NCBI GenBank assembly: GCA_954871525.1
Contig: OX940865.1
Span: forward strand, 13,344,606-13,408,605
Direction of reading: 5' to 3'
Length of the DNA: 64,000 bases
Source of the DNA: Parietaria judaica
Lineage: Eukaryota; Streptophyta; Magnoliopsida; Rosales; Urticaceae
Of the stretch, positions 14,301 through 23,369 are shown piece after piece; the stretch's first letter is position 1, and each line of letters opens with the position of its first letter. The position numbers and the translations under genes were made by a program. Below the pieces are notes generated by a model that was not told where the DNA came from, searched no databases, and worked only from the letters and a program-made list of their open reading frames with translations.

Positions 14301-15509
14301 TCCTGCAGCTTCAGGCTCGGGCGGGGCACCACGGGCACACGAACCTAAACATTCCGCTTGCAGTTTTGTTGGTGGGGGCAGCGCTGGATATATTCCAAGC
14401 TTTAATGAGTCAACTCGACAGTGAAGGCCGGTACTTGTTCCTCAACGCGGTGGCTAATCAGCTGCGATACCCTAACACTCACACTCACTACTTCTCCTTT
14501 GTCATTCTCTTCTTGTTCGGCGACAACGAGAAGGTAAGCCCCTATATCATTATTATTTAATATTTTTGAGTCTCGCATTGTAATTTATTTCTTTTAATAC
14601 AATCGTAGTTTCTTTTTAAAAAAAAAAATTATTTAATATTTTTATTACTCGGCACTTTCATTCAAGTCTCAGTTTATTCGAAATCCACTAACATGACATT
14701 TTAAAGGAGATACAATGTTCAATGATTACCCTAAAAAATGACTCAGAAAAAATTAATTGTACATATAAATTGGGATCTGGGACCGTGAGTAGATTTATTG
14801 CTCTTGTCTAGAGGTTAAACCGGCACCTAGAACTAGGATATGATTTTTTGCCCGTCGTGGTTTTGTAAAATCAATTGTTTTGGGTGCGTGGAACGGGGTA
14901 AAAATGTTTTTGTTTTTTCTGTTAACCAAAACCACGAAAACCAGGTGAAAACTTTGGACCAGTAAACTAAACCGGGACTGGTTAAAAAATTCACTCCAAG
15001 GCAATGTTAACATTTAGAAAAAGAACACAACCTACAATGAAAGTAAATTTGGCATAAAATAATAATTATGTAGATTGAGTACTTGCATTATTCGCTTTGA
15101 GCCCAAATACACTGTAAAAACTCAAATCTTGAACATCACTTGTCGTTTCCAGCACGAATATATCCAAGAGCAGATCACGAGAGTGCTGTTGGAGCGGCTC
15201 ATTGTGAACCGGCCGCATCCATGGGGTCTTCTCATCACCTTCATCGAGCTTATCAAGGTACCGTTTATTTCTCTCCCTACACAGCAACTTCGATAAATCC
15301 CAATTATCGTAAAAGTAACATTTGTTTTTTTGTTTTTTTGTTTTTTTTACACACTGCAGAACCCTAGATACAATTTCTGGGGCCGGGGGTTCATCAGATG
15401 TGCACCGGAGATTGAAAAGCTGTTCGAGTCGGTATCCAGATCTTGCGGAGGGCCCAAGGCTGTGGATGAGAGTATGGTCTCCGGTTGGGTACCGGACGCC
15501 GCACACTGA
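25..15509 (+). CDS. NOT1: CCR4-NOT complex subunit 1 (NOT1/CNOT1), 3' part
   Basis: This is the scaffold of the CCR4-NOT complex, which shortens mRNA poly(A) tails and represses translation in the cytoplasm. The 5' end lies outside the window. I can thread 42 coding exons with consistent phase, the first at 25-147 and the last at 15360-15509 ending in TGA. The order is as known for NOT1: HEAT/TTP-binding-like block, MIF4G (CAF1-binding), DUF3819 (CN9BD), Ser/Pro-rich linker, then the C-terminal NOT1 homology domain that holds NOT2/NOT3. The last exon reads [20 protein letters not shown] and the protein ends WVPDAAH, the conserved NOT1 tail. Introns range from about 75 to 900 bp and carry MITEs. 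No frameshift or stop was seen in the exons threaded. The donor at 12204 (GTTCGG) is inferred from phase. Confidence 0.93.
2639..4640 (+). other. NOT1 MIF4G block (CAF1-binding) (exons 7-14)
   Basis: Exons are 2639-2720, 2800-2867, 3307-3452, 3595-3703, 3784-3930, 4042-4089, 4171-4299 and 4398-4640. It begins [19 protein letters not shown], followed by [18 protein letters not shown] and [12 protein letters not shown]. This is the NOT1 MIF4G module that docks the CAF1-CCR4 deadenylases. It continues through [16 protein letters not shown] and the conserved [17 protein letters not shown]. Confidence 0.85.
2940..3200. repeat. Inverted repeat-rich intron segment of NOT1
   Basis: The intron between exons 2800-2867 and 3307-3452 contains AACCGGGAACTG-type and GGTTCCTGG/CCGGAACC-type segments in both orientations. 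It looks like a small degenerate MITE. No target-site duplication could be fixed. Confidence 0.3.
4731..7524 (+). other. NOT1 DUF3819/CN9BD block and Ser-rich linker (exons 15-23)
   Basis: Exons are 4731-4871, 5338-5423, 5508-5613, 5769-5864, 6087-6239, 6349-6531, 6625-6806, 7205-7325 and 7402-7524. The DUF3819 core includes [20 protein letters not shown], an [20 protein letters not shown] helix and [19 protein letters not shown]. In animals this domain binds CNOT9/CAF40. A Ser/Thr/Pro-rich linker (from [17 protein letters not shown]) follows. Confidence 0.82.
8405..8942. mobile_element. MULE-like foldback MITE in a NOT1 intron
   Basis: A 538-bp insertion lies between exons 8245-8322 and 8993-9109. 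It is flanked by identical 9-bp direct repeats TAAAATTAA (8396-8404 and 8943-8951), the size made by Mutator-like transposases. The ends are imperfect inverted repeats containing ATAGCC/AAATAGCC-type motifs. The interior has runs of a TTAACGTGTA-like unit on one side and the complementary TACACGTTAA on the other, so it could fold back on itself. No coding sequence. Confidence 0.65.
10510..10720. repeat. Short degenerate direct repeats in a NOT1 intron
   Basis: The motif AAACCGATTATCT and close variants recur at least four times within about 200 bp, separated by TTTCAGACTTT/TTTCAAACTTT. Nothing coding is visible in the rest of this 590-bp intron. Confidence 0.4.
12204..12801 (+). other. NOT1 intron with repeated decoy acceptor-like motifs
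   Basis: This 598-bp intron contains several TAGATCCA-like motifs (around 12280, 12365 and 12443) resembling its own 3' border TCTAG/ATCCAATTT at 12802. The surrounding T-rich stretches look like partial tandem copies of roughly 80-100 bp. The phase-0 join 12203/12802 gives [18 protein letters not shown], matching the length expected for NOT1. Confidence 0.5.
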
Positions 15510-15863
15510 TTCTTCTTCCGACCATTAGTTTAGGAATTGTAAATTTAGATGTCTTAGTTAGAGTTTAATTTATGGTCGTATTTAATTGTTCTCTATGTAC
15601 TTGACACTCAAATATCAACCTCTTTTTCGTTAAGAACAAATCATTAACGATTTACTGATTAATCTTTTCAAGTTTTTCAACTGAGTCTTTTGTTGGTATC
15701 CTAGTATAACCAATGGTTTTAACTTTTAAATGCCATTTTCGACGAGCGAAACCTACCGTTTGAGATTTTTGGCAGAAAAGTCGGAAAAAAAGGTTTGACA
15801 GCAAATGTCGCATTAATTTTACGGGCTCGATGGAAAAGTAGAAAAAAAATTACCAAAGTTTTA
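15510..15863. other. NOT1 3' UTR and short spacer
   Basis: AT-rich sequence between the NOT1 stop and Harbinger element 1. No ORF or RNA gene is seen. It presumably holds the 3' UTR; no unambiguous poly(A) signal was fixed. Confidence 0.5.
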
Positions 15864-16175
15864 GGCTGTGTTTGGTAGCCAACTCAAACTGTTTTGTATT
15901 TTCTTAACTCAGAGTTTTATAGTTGTACTGTAAAATATTTTTGCAGTTGATTTTAAATAACTGTTTGGTACATAATTTTATTTTTCTTATTCAAATAATG
16001 AAAAAACAGAATAACTGTTTGGTACATGATTCTGTTTTTTTTTTTTAAATCACATTTTAAGACATTACTAGAATAAATATAATTACATCGATTATAGAAA
16101 CATCTAATTAATATAAAACATAAGTACTACATAAGCATACAAATTAGAGACAATCGTGCTTTTACTGCATAAACA

Positions 16176-17479
16176 TCATGAATAATGGTTCCACATGTCA
16201 TTGGCAATAAAATCTCTAAACTCTGTATGTAATCGTCGGGCATTTGGAGTTGCGCTTGTGAACGGGATGCCATCATCTTCTGGCACATCTTGATCTACAA
16301 TCCCTTCAGAACTTCCACCTTCGATATCTTCCGTATGAACATCTTGGTTCCAACTTGTAAACAAAGGGTCATCGTTTGCAAACATTTTTATTAAATTATG
16401 AATTGTAAAGCATGCCATAACTATACGACCTTGTTTATCGAGAGGATAACTCGACATATGCTTTAGAATGGGAAATCGTGCTTTGACTACGCCGAAACAT
16501 CTTTCTATCACATTGCGTAGCGACGAATGCCGGTAGTTAAAAAGTTCTTCGTGCCCACTCATTTGCCTATTTTCTCTAAACTCGGATATGTGATAACGTG
16601 TGGTGCGATACGGTGCCAAAAAACCGGGTTCATTAGGATATCCTCCATCCACGACATAGTATTGTGCCCCTTGCGGTATGTAAAAACTTGTATTCTCGGT
16701 CAAAAGTAACTCACGCAATATTCGCGAGTCCGATGCCGAACCTTCCCATCCCGTATGAACGTACGTGAATAACATATCAAAGGTACAAGCGGTCATCACG
16801 TTGATTGTACATGTTCCTTTTCTACCTCGGTAATTGGATTGGTCTTCCATGGGTACAACTACATTAATATGGGTACCGTCAATAACGCCGATGTAATCCT
16901 TGAAGATAAAATATATAAAAATTCGTTAATAATTTTGAATTCAAATATAAACTGTGTAGTAAAAAATCATCGTACCTTAAACCATGGCCAATATTTTGGG
17001 TTAAATTCAATCTCGGGAGGCGTCGTTGTACAACCGGGATGCTTTATTACATCGGGTGCCAATTGACTTATTGCATCGAGAACATATCCAAAATGTCTAC
17101 TAACGGTCTCTCCAGAATGATTAAATCTATCTTGAACGGCTCTATTTCTGTCTGAGTGTGCAAGAACTTTCATAAACATCATGAACGATTCCTCGGGTGA
17201 TAAGTTACCGGGTGGGATCAAATGTCGTATCATGTCAACTATCGCCATGAAGGGCTCCTTGTACATGCGACACATCTCATACAATGGCGCTTTGTTGGGA
17301 TTATTAATCATACCATAAACATAATCATGTCCACTTTCCATCGTCATTCGCCGAGGCAACCGTTGGATTCTTTGGGATTCTTCATGCATTTGTTCTAATA
17401 TTCTTCTTCGATTACTCCTGTTAGCAAGACGAATAAGGTCGTCCATGATAAGAACTTCCTCATCTTCACTTGAATCCAT
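16176..17479 (-). CDS. PIF/Harbinger DDE transposase (intact)
   Basis: Two coding exons, 17479-16976 and 16898-16176, are joined in phase across a GT-AG intron and give 408 residues without a stop. The family nuclease cleaves at element ends and works with a Myb-like partner. The DDE catalytic residues are visible: D in VIDGTHINV, D in YYVVDGGYPNEPGFLAPYR, and E in NVIERCFGVVKARF. The N-terminal half has the usual helical region (SRHFGYVLDAISQLAPDV and SPEESFMMFMKVLAHSDRNR). Length and architecture match complete plant PIF transposases. It is probably a working ORF, but expression is unknown. Confidence 0.9.
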
Positions 17480-17743
17480 AATCTATTAAATGCATAAATT
17501 GACATTAATCAAACACAATTTATACAAAATTCAAATATGTCATACAGAATGCAATTCAAACAGAATCCTCATCTTCACTTGATATACAGAATGATATGTA
17601 GACTAGAGAAAATAAAACAAACTTCATTTATTAAAAATATCAAAGTAATACAGATTTCAATTCAAACACATAACGATTAAAAACCAAGCAACTAAAATTC
17701 AAACAAGACTCAACAAATTGTTTAAACTCCGATAATATAATAA

Positions 17744-18330
17744 CTAAACTCCAACATGAGTAAGGAAATGCAAAGTCAACTCATCCGGAATTTGCAAAAA
17801 TGCAATGCGCAAGTCCTTTGACTTCACAAGCTCCATCATAAATCCACTGTATCGCGGGCCAGTGACATTCTCCTGATGTTTATTGAGTTTGTCGACACAT
17901 TCTTTCAGAAGAACTTCATCTCGGGACATTGAATCACCGTGCGCAGATATCTTCCTTGCTTCTTTCTCTTCCAAAAATGTAATCAGTCGATCACTTGTAT
18001 AACGCTCAGATTCGGTCTGTGATTCAATGGCATCTTGAAACGCATAGGACTTTCGCTTCTTTGATGTTGATTTTTCAGTCGATTTCTCCGTGTTTTTTTT
18101 TTCTAGACCTCAAATACCTCATCAGAAGAATCTCCAATCTCCTCCACATTAGGAAGATCAGTTGTGCCCTTTTTCTTCGCCCGAGCAGATGCCGTAGCTT
18201 TACTGAAAGCTGCTACATCATTTGGCCCCATCACCAATGCACCGGTGGCGGACTTGCCGGCAAACATCTCACTGAACTTATCATAATGAGCCAATTCGTG
18301 CTTTTTAAACCTTTTAGCATCGGGAACTTT
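17744..18330 (-). pseudogene. Harbinger ORF1 (Myb/SANT-like accessory), 5'-truncated and broken
   Basis: Two readable pieces match the C-terminal half of PIF-element ORF1 proteins. The piece at 18330-18103 reads from RFKKHELAHYDKFSEMF to EEIGDSSDEVFEV and stops at TAG. The next piece continues in another frame through KKRKSYAFQDAIESQTESER to the stop at 17744. The break coincides with a 10-A run at about 18103. Only about 100 bp lie between the first piece and the element end, so the N-terminal Myb/SANT DNA-binding domain has been lost. Confidence 0.7.
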
Positions 18331-18851
18331 CTGAAAATCAAAGAATATACGTTATACCAATACATTCTTTATTTACTTTTTACTGTGTAAGATGAAAAAG
18401 CCAAAAAGTCTTTTCAAAACATATACCAAATACAGCCTTATTATTTGACTATTATTAACTTGAAGTGTACATCAAACAAAATAATTACATAATATTATTA
18501 TTTTTAAATACTATACTATTTAAATAATAAAAAATTATTTTACAATTATTAAAAATTTTACTTTTTTTTCTTTATAAGATTTTACAATTGTCAATATTAA
18601 ACCACTATATGTATTAAAAAGATATATTAATAATACTATCATTAATTCTCCTGTGTCATTGCAAATTTATTATGGCATTCAGGGGAGAGAGGTCTCAAGA
18701 GGGCTGTTTGAAAAAGGGCTGTTTGAAAAGAAAACCAACTCAATTGAATTCAGTTTCATTCTAACTCAATTCAATTAACTCAATTAACTCAATAAATATT
18801 GGGTTGGTTGAGTACACCTCGAATAAATAGTTGGGTTATATGGGGTAGGAT

Positions 18852-19438
18852 TAGGCCTGCACATAAAACTCGCAAATGCGGATTTTTAACCGAAACCGGA
18901 CCGAATCCGGTTTATAAAAATCGAAAACCGAATTAAAATCAAATTAAACCGAAACCGAATTTTGAAAAACCCGTAACCGAATTAAAGCGGTTTTGGGTTT
19001 TGAGTTATAAAACCCGAAACCCGGTTGTTAATAGGTTACTAAAACCCGGAATTTTAAATAAATATTTAAAATCATTTAATTTATTTTTATAATGTTTATA
19101 AACTTGTTTTTATACTAAGTATTATAATTTATAAACTAACATTAATACTACATCTATGTGTACAAAGTTTGGATCGATGTATTTAAGATTAGGTAATATT
19201 ATGTATTAATGGTTTTATAATTGTTTTTACTTCAAATAAAAGAAATATAAAAAAAAGTGGGTTAAAACCGGGTTCGGGTTTAAAATCCGGGTTTTCAAAT
19301 AAAAATCGGGTAATTGCCCAAACCTGGATTTCCGCATTTTGTCCTTGAAAAACCGAGTTCAGGTTTGAAAAGTCAAAACCCAAAAATCCGGGTTCGGGTA
19401 ATGAAAAAAAAATGGGGTTTTTACCCGATTTCAGCCTA
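18852..19438. mobile_element. hAT-like MITE
   Basis: A 587-bp element. The left end is TAGGCCTGCAC and the right end is TCAGCCTA, giving short inverted termini (TAGGC-TG). It is flanked by 8-bp direct repeats GGTAGGAT (18844-18851) and GGCAGGAT (19439-19446), 7 of 8 identical, the size made by hAT transposases. The interior is rich in AAACCGAAACC/GGGTTCGGGTT motifs, also in inverted orientation. Non-coding. Confidence 0.65.
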
Positions 19439-19839
19439 GGCAGGATGCATTGTTGGACCGGGCCAATTGACTCAACTAAATTATTATCAATATTGTAATT
19501 ATTTTAAGTAAGTAAACAATAAAATAATCGTAGAGTTCAATCTTTATGTTTGTTTTTTATTTTATAATTTCCGACAACGCTTCTAGCTTATGTTTACAAC
19601 TACTTTTCTAGTTTAGTGTACGACTATATTTCGTACTTTCGTTATTGAATGTTTTAAGACTATAGTAATTTAAGTTTTTAGTCTGAACATTATATTAATG
19701 TAATATTTATCAATTAAATTTTTAAAAATAAGCATTTTTATTTGGTTTAAAAAAAGATTATTCATTTCCGAACTCAACCAACCCAGCCCAACTCAGAATT
19801 TTTGGATTGAATTGGATTGGGCCTTCAAATTCTTTGAGT

Positions 19840-20045
19840 TAGGTTTGGTCGCAAATTCAATACCCATAACCTATGGGCCATAAGCTTAGGTCATGTTGAA
19901 TATTTACCTCGGGTCGACTAAATCAAACCCATACACACCCCTATCGCTGGTGGTTTGGTTGCAAATTCAATACCCATAAGATTGGGTCGGGTTGAATATT
20001 TACCTCGGGTCGACCCAAACCATTTTATACACAATCCTACCGCCG
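19840..20045. repeat. Imperfect tandem duplication, about 105 bp
   Basis: Two adjacent segments share GCAAATTCAATACCCATAA, GTTGAATATTTACCTCGGGT and a closing CACAC/ACAATCCTA phrase. The first ends in ACACACCCCTA, which resembles a hAT-type terminus, so this may be a remnant of a larger element surrounding the MITE at 18852. Confidence 0.5.
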
Positions 20046-20939
20046 GTGAGTACCTTTGGATTTAAACGAGCGATGCTCTTTTAAGTTAGAAAGTTTGTTA
20101 TACTTATTTTTACTTGCAGTAGATTACAAGTTTAAGGATTCCTAAAATCAGCTTCACGAATCTGGAATCTGTAATATCACGGACAAATATTTATGAATAT
20201 GAGTGATTCTTCTCAGAAAAGTAATTAGAGATCATAACGATAATGTACTTAACAACCACAAAGTTGACATCCACAAAATAATATTGATATTAGAAACATC
20301 TAATTACTAACAGGCGTGGAGCCAGGACTTGTTCAAAAGAGGGCGAAAATTCAATCTCGCATTTTTTTGAGTTTGCTAGCGGCTAATCTCTGAAGCTTTG
20401 CACCTTGCGCAAAGATGCGTAACAAGCCCCCCAATATTCACAAAAATAACACGAAATACCCTCCAAAGACCCAAAAAACATCTCTAATTCACCCTCTTAG
20501 ACATTTATTTCACACAAATTGAGCAAGATATCCCACAGAGATACAATTTGCAAAATACATATATATATATTATTCCACAAATTAATGAATTATTCCATAT
20601 TATTTAAACACAAAAATTTAATGAATTATTCCACATTAATGAATTATTCCACAAATTAATTAATTTATTATTCCACATTAGTGTTTGAATCAAAAGACAC
20701 GTACTGATAATTAGGACAAAAATACTTGCATAGTATCTAGATTTTAGCTGCTGATCTCAAACGTCTCTATCACTAATTTAAAACTTTTATTAGCTAAAAC
20801 TATGAAAATTATGGAAACCATATTATTAAATATGTTTAGTATATGCAGTGAGGGCTCTGAAGTCGCTTAATGTGTACACATTTATATAATTAAGTAATTC
20901 AGACGATGAGAATTTGACACATTTGACGGGTCACCACGC

Positions 20940-21330
20940 AAATAAAGGAAAAGAGCGAGGCTCTCCGGGGACGGGGGATCGCTTGTCTTCCTTTTTGTAG
21001 TTTTTGTCTTCCAGAGGATGCTCTCCATGCCGTTTGGGGTTGTGATAGAGCCCAAGTAGTATGGAATAACTCGTCTTTGCAAAGGTGGGTTGACAAAACG
21101 GATCTTGTTCCGTTTCGGGAATATTGCCTTCGAGCCTTCGAGGTACTTTCAACACGGCGGATTTGGGTCTGTTTTGTGGATTGGTTTGGACGACGTGGTC
21201 CGATCGCAATTTACGGCTCTGCGAACATCAAATGAAGGCACCGGAAACTTGGGTCGAAGAGGTAACTAGTTGGCTTGCGAGCTATAAGAGCTATACCCGG
21301 AACACAGGTTTAGGGCAATTCAATTGACGA
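20940..21330 (+). pseudogene. LINE relic (zf-RVT / RNase H junction)
   Basis: Plus-strand translation gives CDRAQVVWNNSSLQRWVDKT in one frame, a typical end of the plant LINE zf-RVT zinc-binding domain. It continues in another frame as LVWTTWSDRNLRLCEHQM then WVEEVTSWLASYKSY, the usual linker before the RNase H domain. Frameshifts and loss of both flanks mark it as a dead fragment. Confidence 0.55.
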
Positions 21331-21578
21331 ACGGCGGGAAGCTCCATTGTATCCAAGGACCGATTTTGACGGATATTGAGTCACTCGTTAGAGCGGTAGG
21401 ACATAGCGGGAATTCGATCCAATTTCAAACTTATATTTAGATTTCAAAAAATATGAAAACGGCACAATGAGAGCCGCCTATACCGAAACCAAGAAAAAGC
21501 CCTATATACCAAAAAAAAAGTCATTATCACACAATGAAATGTTGATCATTATCGTTTAAAGCAACAAAAACAGAAGTA

Positions 21579-22251
21579 TTAGGAGTTGATGAGGCATGCC
21601 AAGTTGTTGGTAGCTCGTGCCTTGATTGACATCCTCGAAACTTGTGATATCTTCTCTCTTGCTTCCTGTTTGGCCTTTGTCGTTTTCTCGTTTGACTTTG
21701 CCTTGGTCAACCTTATTTTTCTCTCTAATTTCTCCACTGCTTTCGCTACCTTTTTCTTCAGTTTCATCTGTCATTACACATCAAATCAATGAAATCATAT
21801 TCTACGACAACATTTCGGTGAAATTTGTTAAAATTAGGTTCTTCGGAAGTCGGAACATGATATTAACGAGAGAGAGAAAAGAAAAAAAAAAAGGCTTATA
21901 TCAAACACCCATGAAATTAGTTGAAAATTTGTTGACAAGAAAAGAATGTTACATGAAGAAATAAATATGTATAGAAGATAAATTTACGTACGTGAAAAAA
22001 AAAGTGTTAAATACGATGGCCAGGTTAGCTAGCCCTAAAACGCAACGAAAAAGCCGATAAATAATATGTCGCTCGCACCACAAAGTTCCGGAAGGGGTCG
22101 GGCAAAGTAACAAACCTCGTATTTGTTCATCTTCTCCATTGCCTTGCTTGTTTGCTTTGTTTCCCATTCCTGTATAGCTGCTTCCTTTCTTCTTAGCCTG
22201 TCAACACTCAAGCACCATATATAACAACACACATATAGATACATAGTACAT

Positions 22252-22283
<32 letters not shown>

Positions 22284-22709
22284 AAGATGTCTGACATGTC
22301 CATGATCGCCTCTTCTCTGGCTCTTCTCCATGACTCCAGCTTGGCCTCGAAGTCCTGCTTCTTGAATTCATCCAAGTATGAAGTGTAGGGCTTCGGTCGC
22401 ATCATCATGTCTTCATCACAGTACTCTTCCTTCAACTTCAAGGTAACGAAAAAACGGAATCGATATCCGAGTATATATAACCGGTCAAAGAAACGGAAAG
22501 AAGCGAGTTCTTGAAAGGCCAACCTGTTTCGCAGGAGCTGTCGAGAGGAGACGTGCGAAGGACGACGAAGAAAAGACCTGCGACGAGCTGCTCGGCGACT
22601 CACCGAGGCTGCTGCAAGTGGGCGGCGGAGAATCGGGAACGCCGCCTTCGATCGTGTTGGAATACTCGTCGTAAACGCTTGAAGATTCATGCAGGTTTTC
22701 GCGTGCCAT
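21579..22709 (-). CDS. Remorin-family protein
   Basis: Four exons (22709-22524, 22435-22296, 22197-22116, 21767-21579) join in phase to 198 residues. Remorins are plant-specific plasma-membrane nanodomain proteins. Residues 1-62 are a Ser/Pro-rich disordered N-terminus. Residues from about 80 match the Remorin_C coiled coil: FEAKLESWRRAREEAIMD, then RRKEAAIQEWETKQTSKAME and KLKKKVAKAVEKLERK. The C-terminus ends NNLACLINS; its cysteine could be a lipid anchor, as known in the family (inference). The intron at 22295-22198 holds an AT microsatellite. It is transcribed divergently from the PPR gene. The exon 2 donor was chosen because phase fits and the joined sequence keeps the coiled coil. Confidence 0.8.
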
Positions 22710-23325
22710 TAGCGATGGACTTGCGATCGTGTAAGTAATTTCTCCTGTTTGAGTTTGAAAGTCGTCAAGGGCAATTTGGGAAATTTACAAGTTAACTATC
22801 AGAGGGAGAATTGTACCATCTTATGTAATTCAGTGTAATAATCTTTACTAAACTATAACATCTTATGTTATAGCTCTTTAATTTTATTTCTATGTAGAAC
22901 TGTAGACTGATAGCGGCATAAATACCTAACCTATTAATTTTTATATTTTCGTATTATATGTCCACTTTTTTATATATTTAATTTTACATATGTCCTTGAT
23001 AAAATTCTCTCTCGAAGAAGAAGTGATGTGTGCAAGACTTACTGTTACATCTAAATTTTTTATTAAATTATTTTAAAAATAATAAAAAAATGATAAACAT
23101 TGAGGATTGAGATTGTGAAAAAAATTAAATCATGAATGCAAAAATAAAAATAAAAAATAGTTACTTATATCGCTATATAGTGGTATACTAATAAGTCTAA
23201 TTAGCTCGAGATTGAAGCCCAAGCCCAGGCCCAACAGATAAAGTCAGACGGGTAAAACGACGTCGCTTGTGACGTCACGGTGCGTTTCGGTTCTTCATCG
23301 TCTAGGTTTCGCGACTCTGCAATGT

Positions 23326-23363
<38 letters not shown>

Positions 23364-23369
23364 GCTACA
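22710..23369. promoter_or_regulatory. Divergent promoter between remorin and PPR genes
   Basis: 660 bp separate two start codons facing away from each other. On the PPR side are GGCCCA (23228-23233, a site II/TCP-type motif), neighbouring AAGCCCA repeats, the palindrome TGACGTCA (23270-23277, a bZIP/TGA-type site), an ATGTAA start-stop (23322-23327) and a CT tract. The remorin-proximal half is AT-rich with no motif I would defend. Confidence 0.55.
23328..23361 (+). repeat. (CT)n microsatellite in PPR leader
   Basis: About 17 CT units lie just before the PPR start codon at 23370. Such pyrimidine tracts are common in plant 5' UTRs. It lies between the ATGTAA start-stop and the main start. Confidence 0.9.

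Larger units (their letters stand above)
7936..15509 (+). other. NOT1 C-terminal block incl. NOT1 homology domain (exons 24-42)
   Basis: Exons are 7936-7980, 8245-8322, 8993-9109, 9842-9968, 10043-10143, 10214-10351, 10432-10506, 11097-11243, 11320-11442, 11521-11559, 11651-11797, 11890-11951, 12044-12203, 12802-12993, 13071-13175, 13264-13398, 14297-14533, 15153-15257 and 15360-15509. Landmarks are [73 protein letters not shown] and [15 protein letters not shown]. All are hallmarks of the NOT2/NOT3-binding superfamily homology domain. Confidence 0.88.
15864..18437 (-). mobile_element. PIF/Harbinger DNA transposon 1
   Basis: A 2574-bp element bounded by TTA target duplications (15861-15863 and 18438-18440), the PIF/Harbinger signature. 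The ends are inverted repeats: GGCTGTGTTTGGTA on the left and GGCTGTATTTGGTA on the right (read inward), one mismatch in 14. It carries an intact DDE transposase gene and a damaged Myb/SANT-type accessory gene, both on the minus strand. The intact transposase and clean ends suggest recent insertion. The accessory protein lacks its DNA-binding N-terminus, so the copy is probably not self-sufficient. Confidence 0.92.
18441..20930. other. Intergenic, repeat-bearing
   Basis: No gene is supported here. It holds a hAT-like MITE (18852-19438), a roughly 105-bp imperfect duplication (about 19840-20045), a degenerate hAT-type end near 20311 (CAGGCGTGGAGCCAG), and AT-rich filler with a short TA run near 20562. 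At 18692-18732 the phrase GAGGGCTGTTTGAAAA is duplicated with a small change. Confidence 0.6.

Noticed and set aside
15066..15506. 146-codon minus-strand ORF
   Set aside because: Antisense to the last two NOT1 exons; the plus strand has conserved NOT1 protein.
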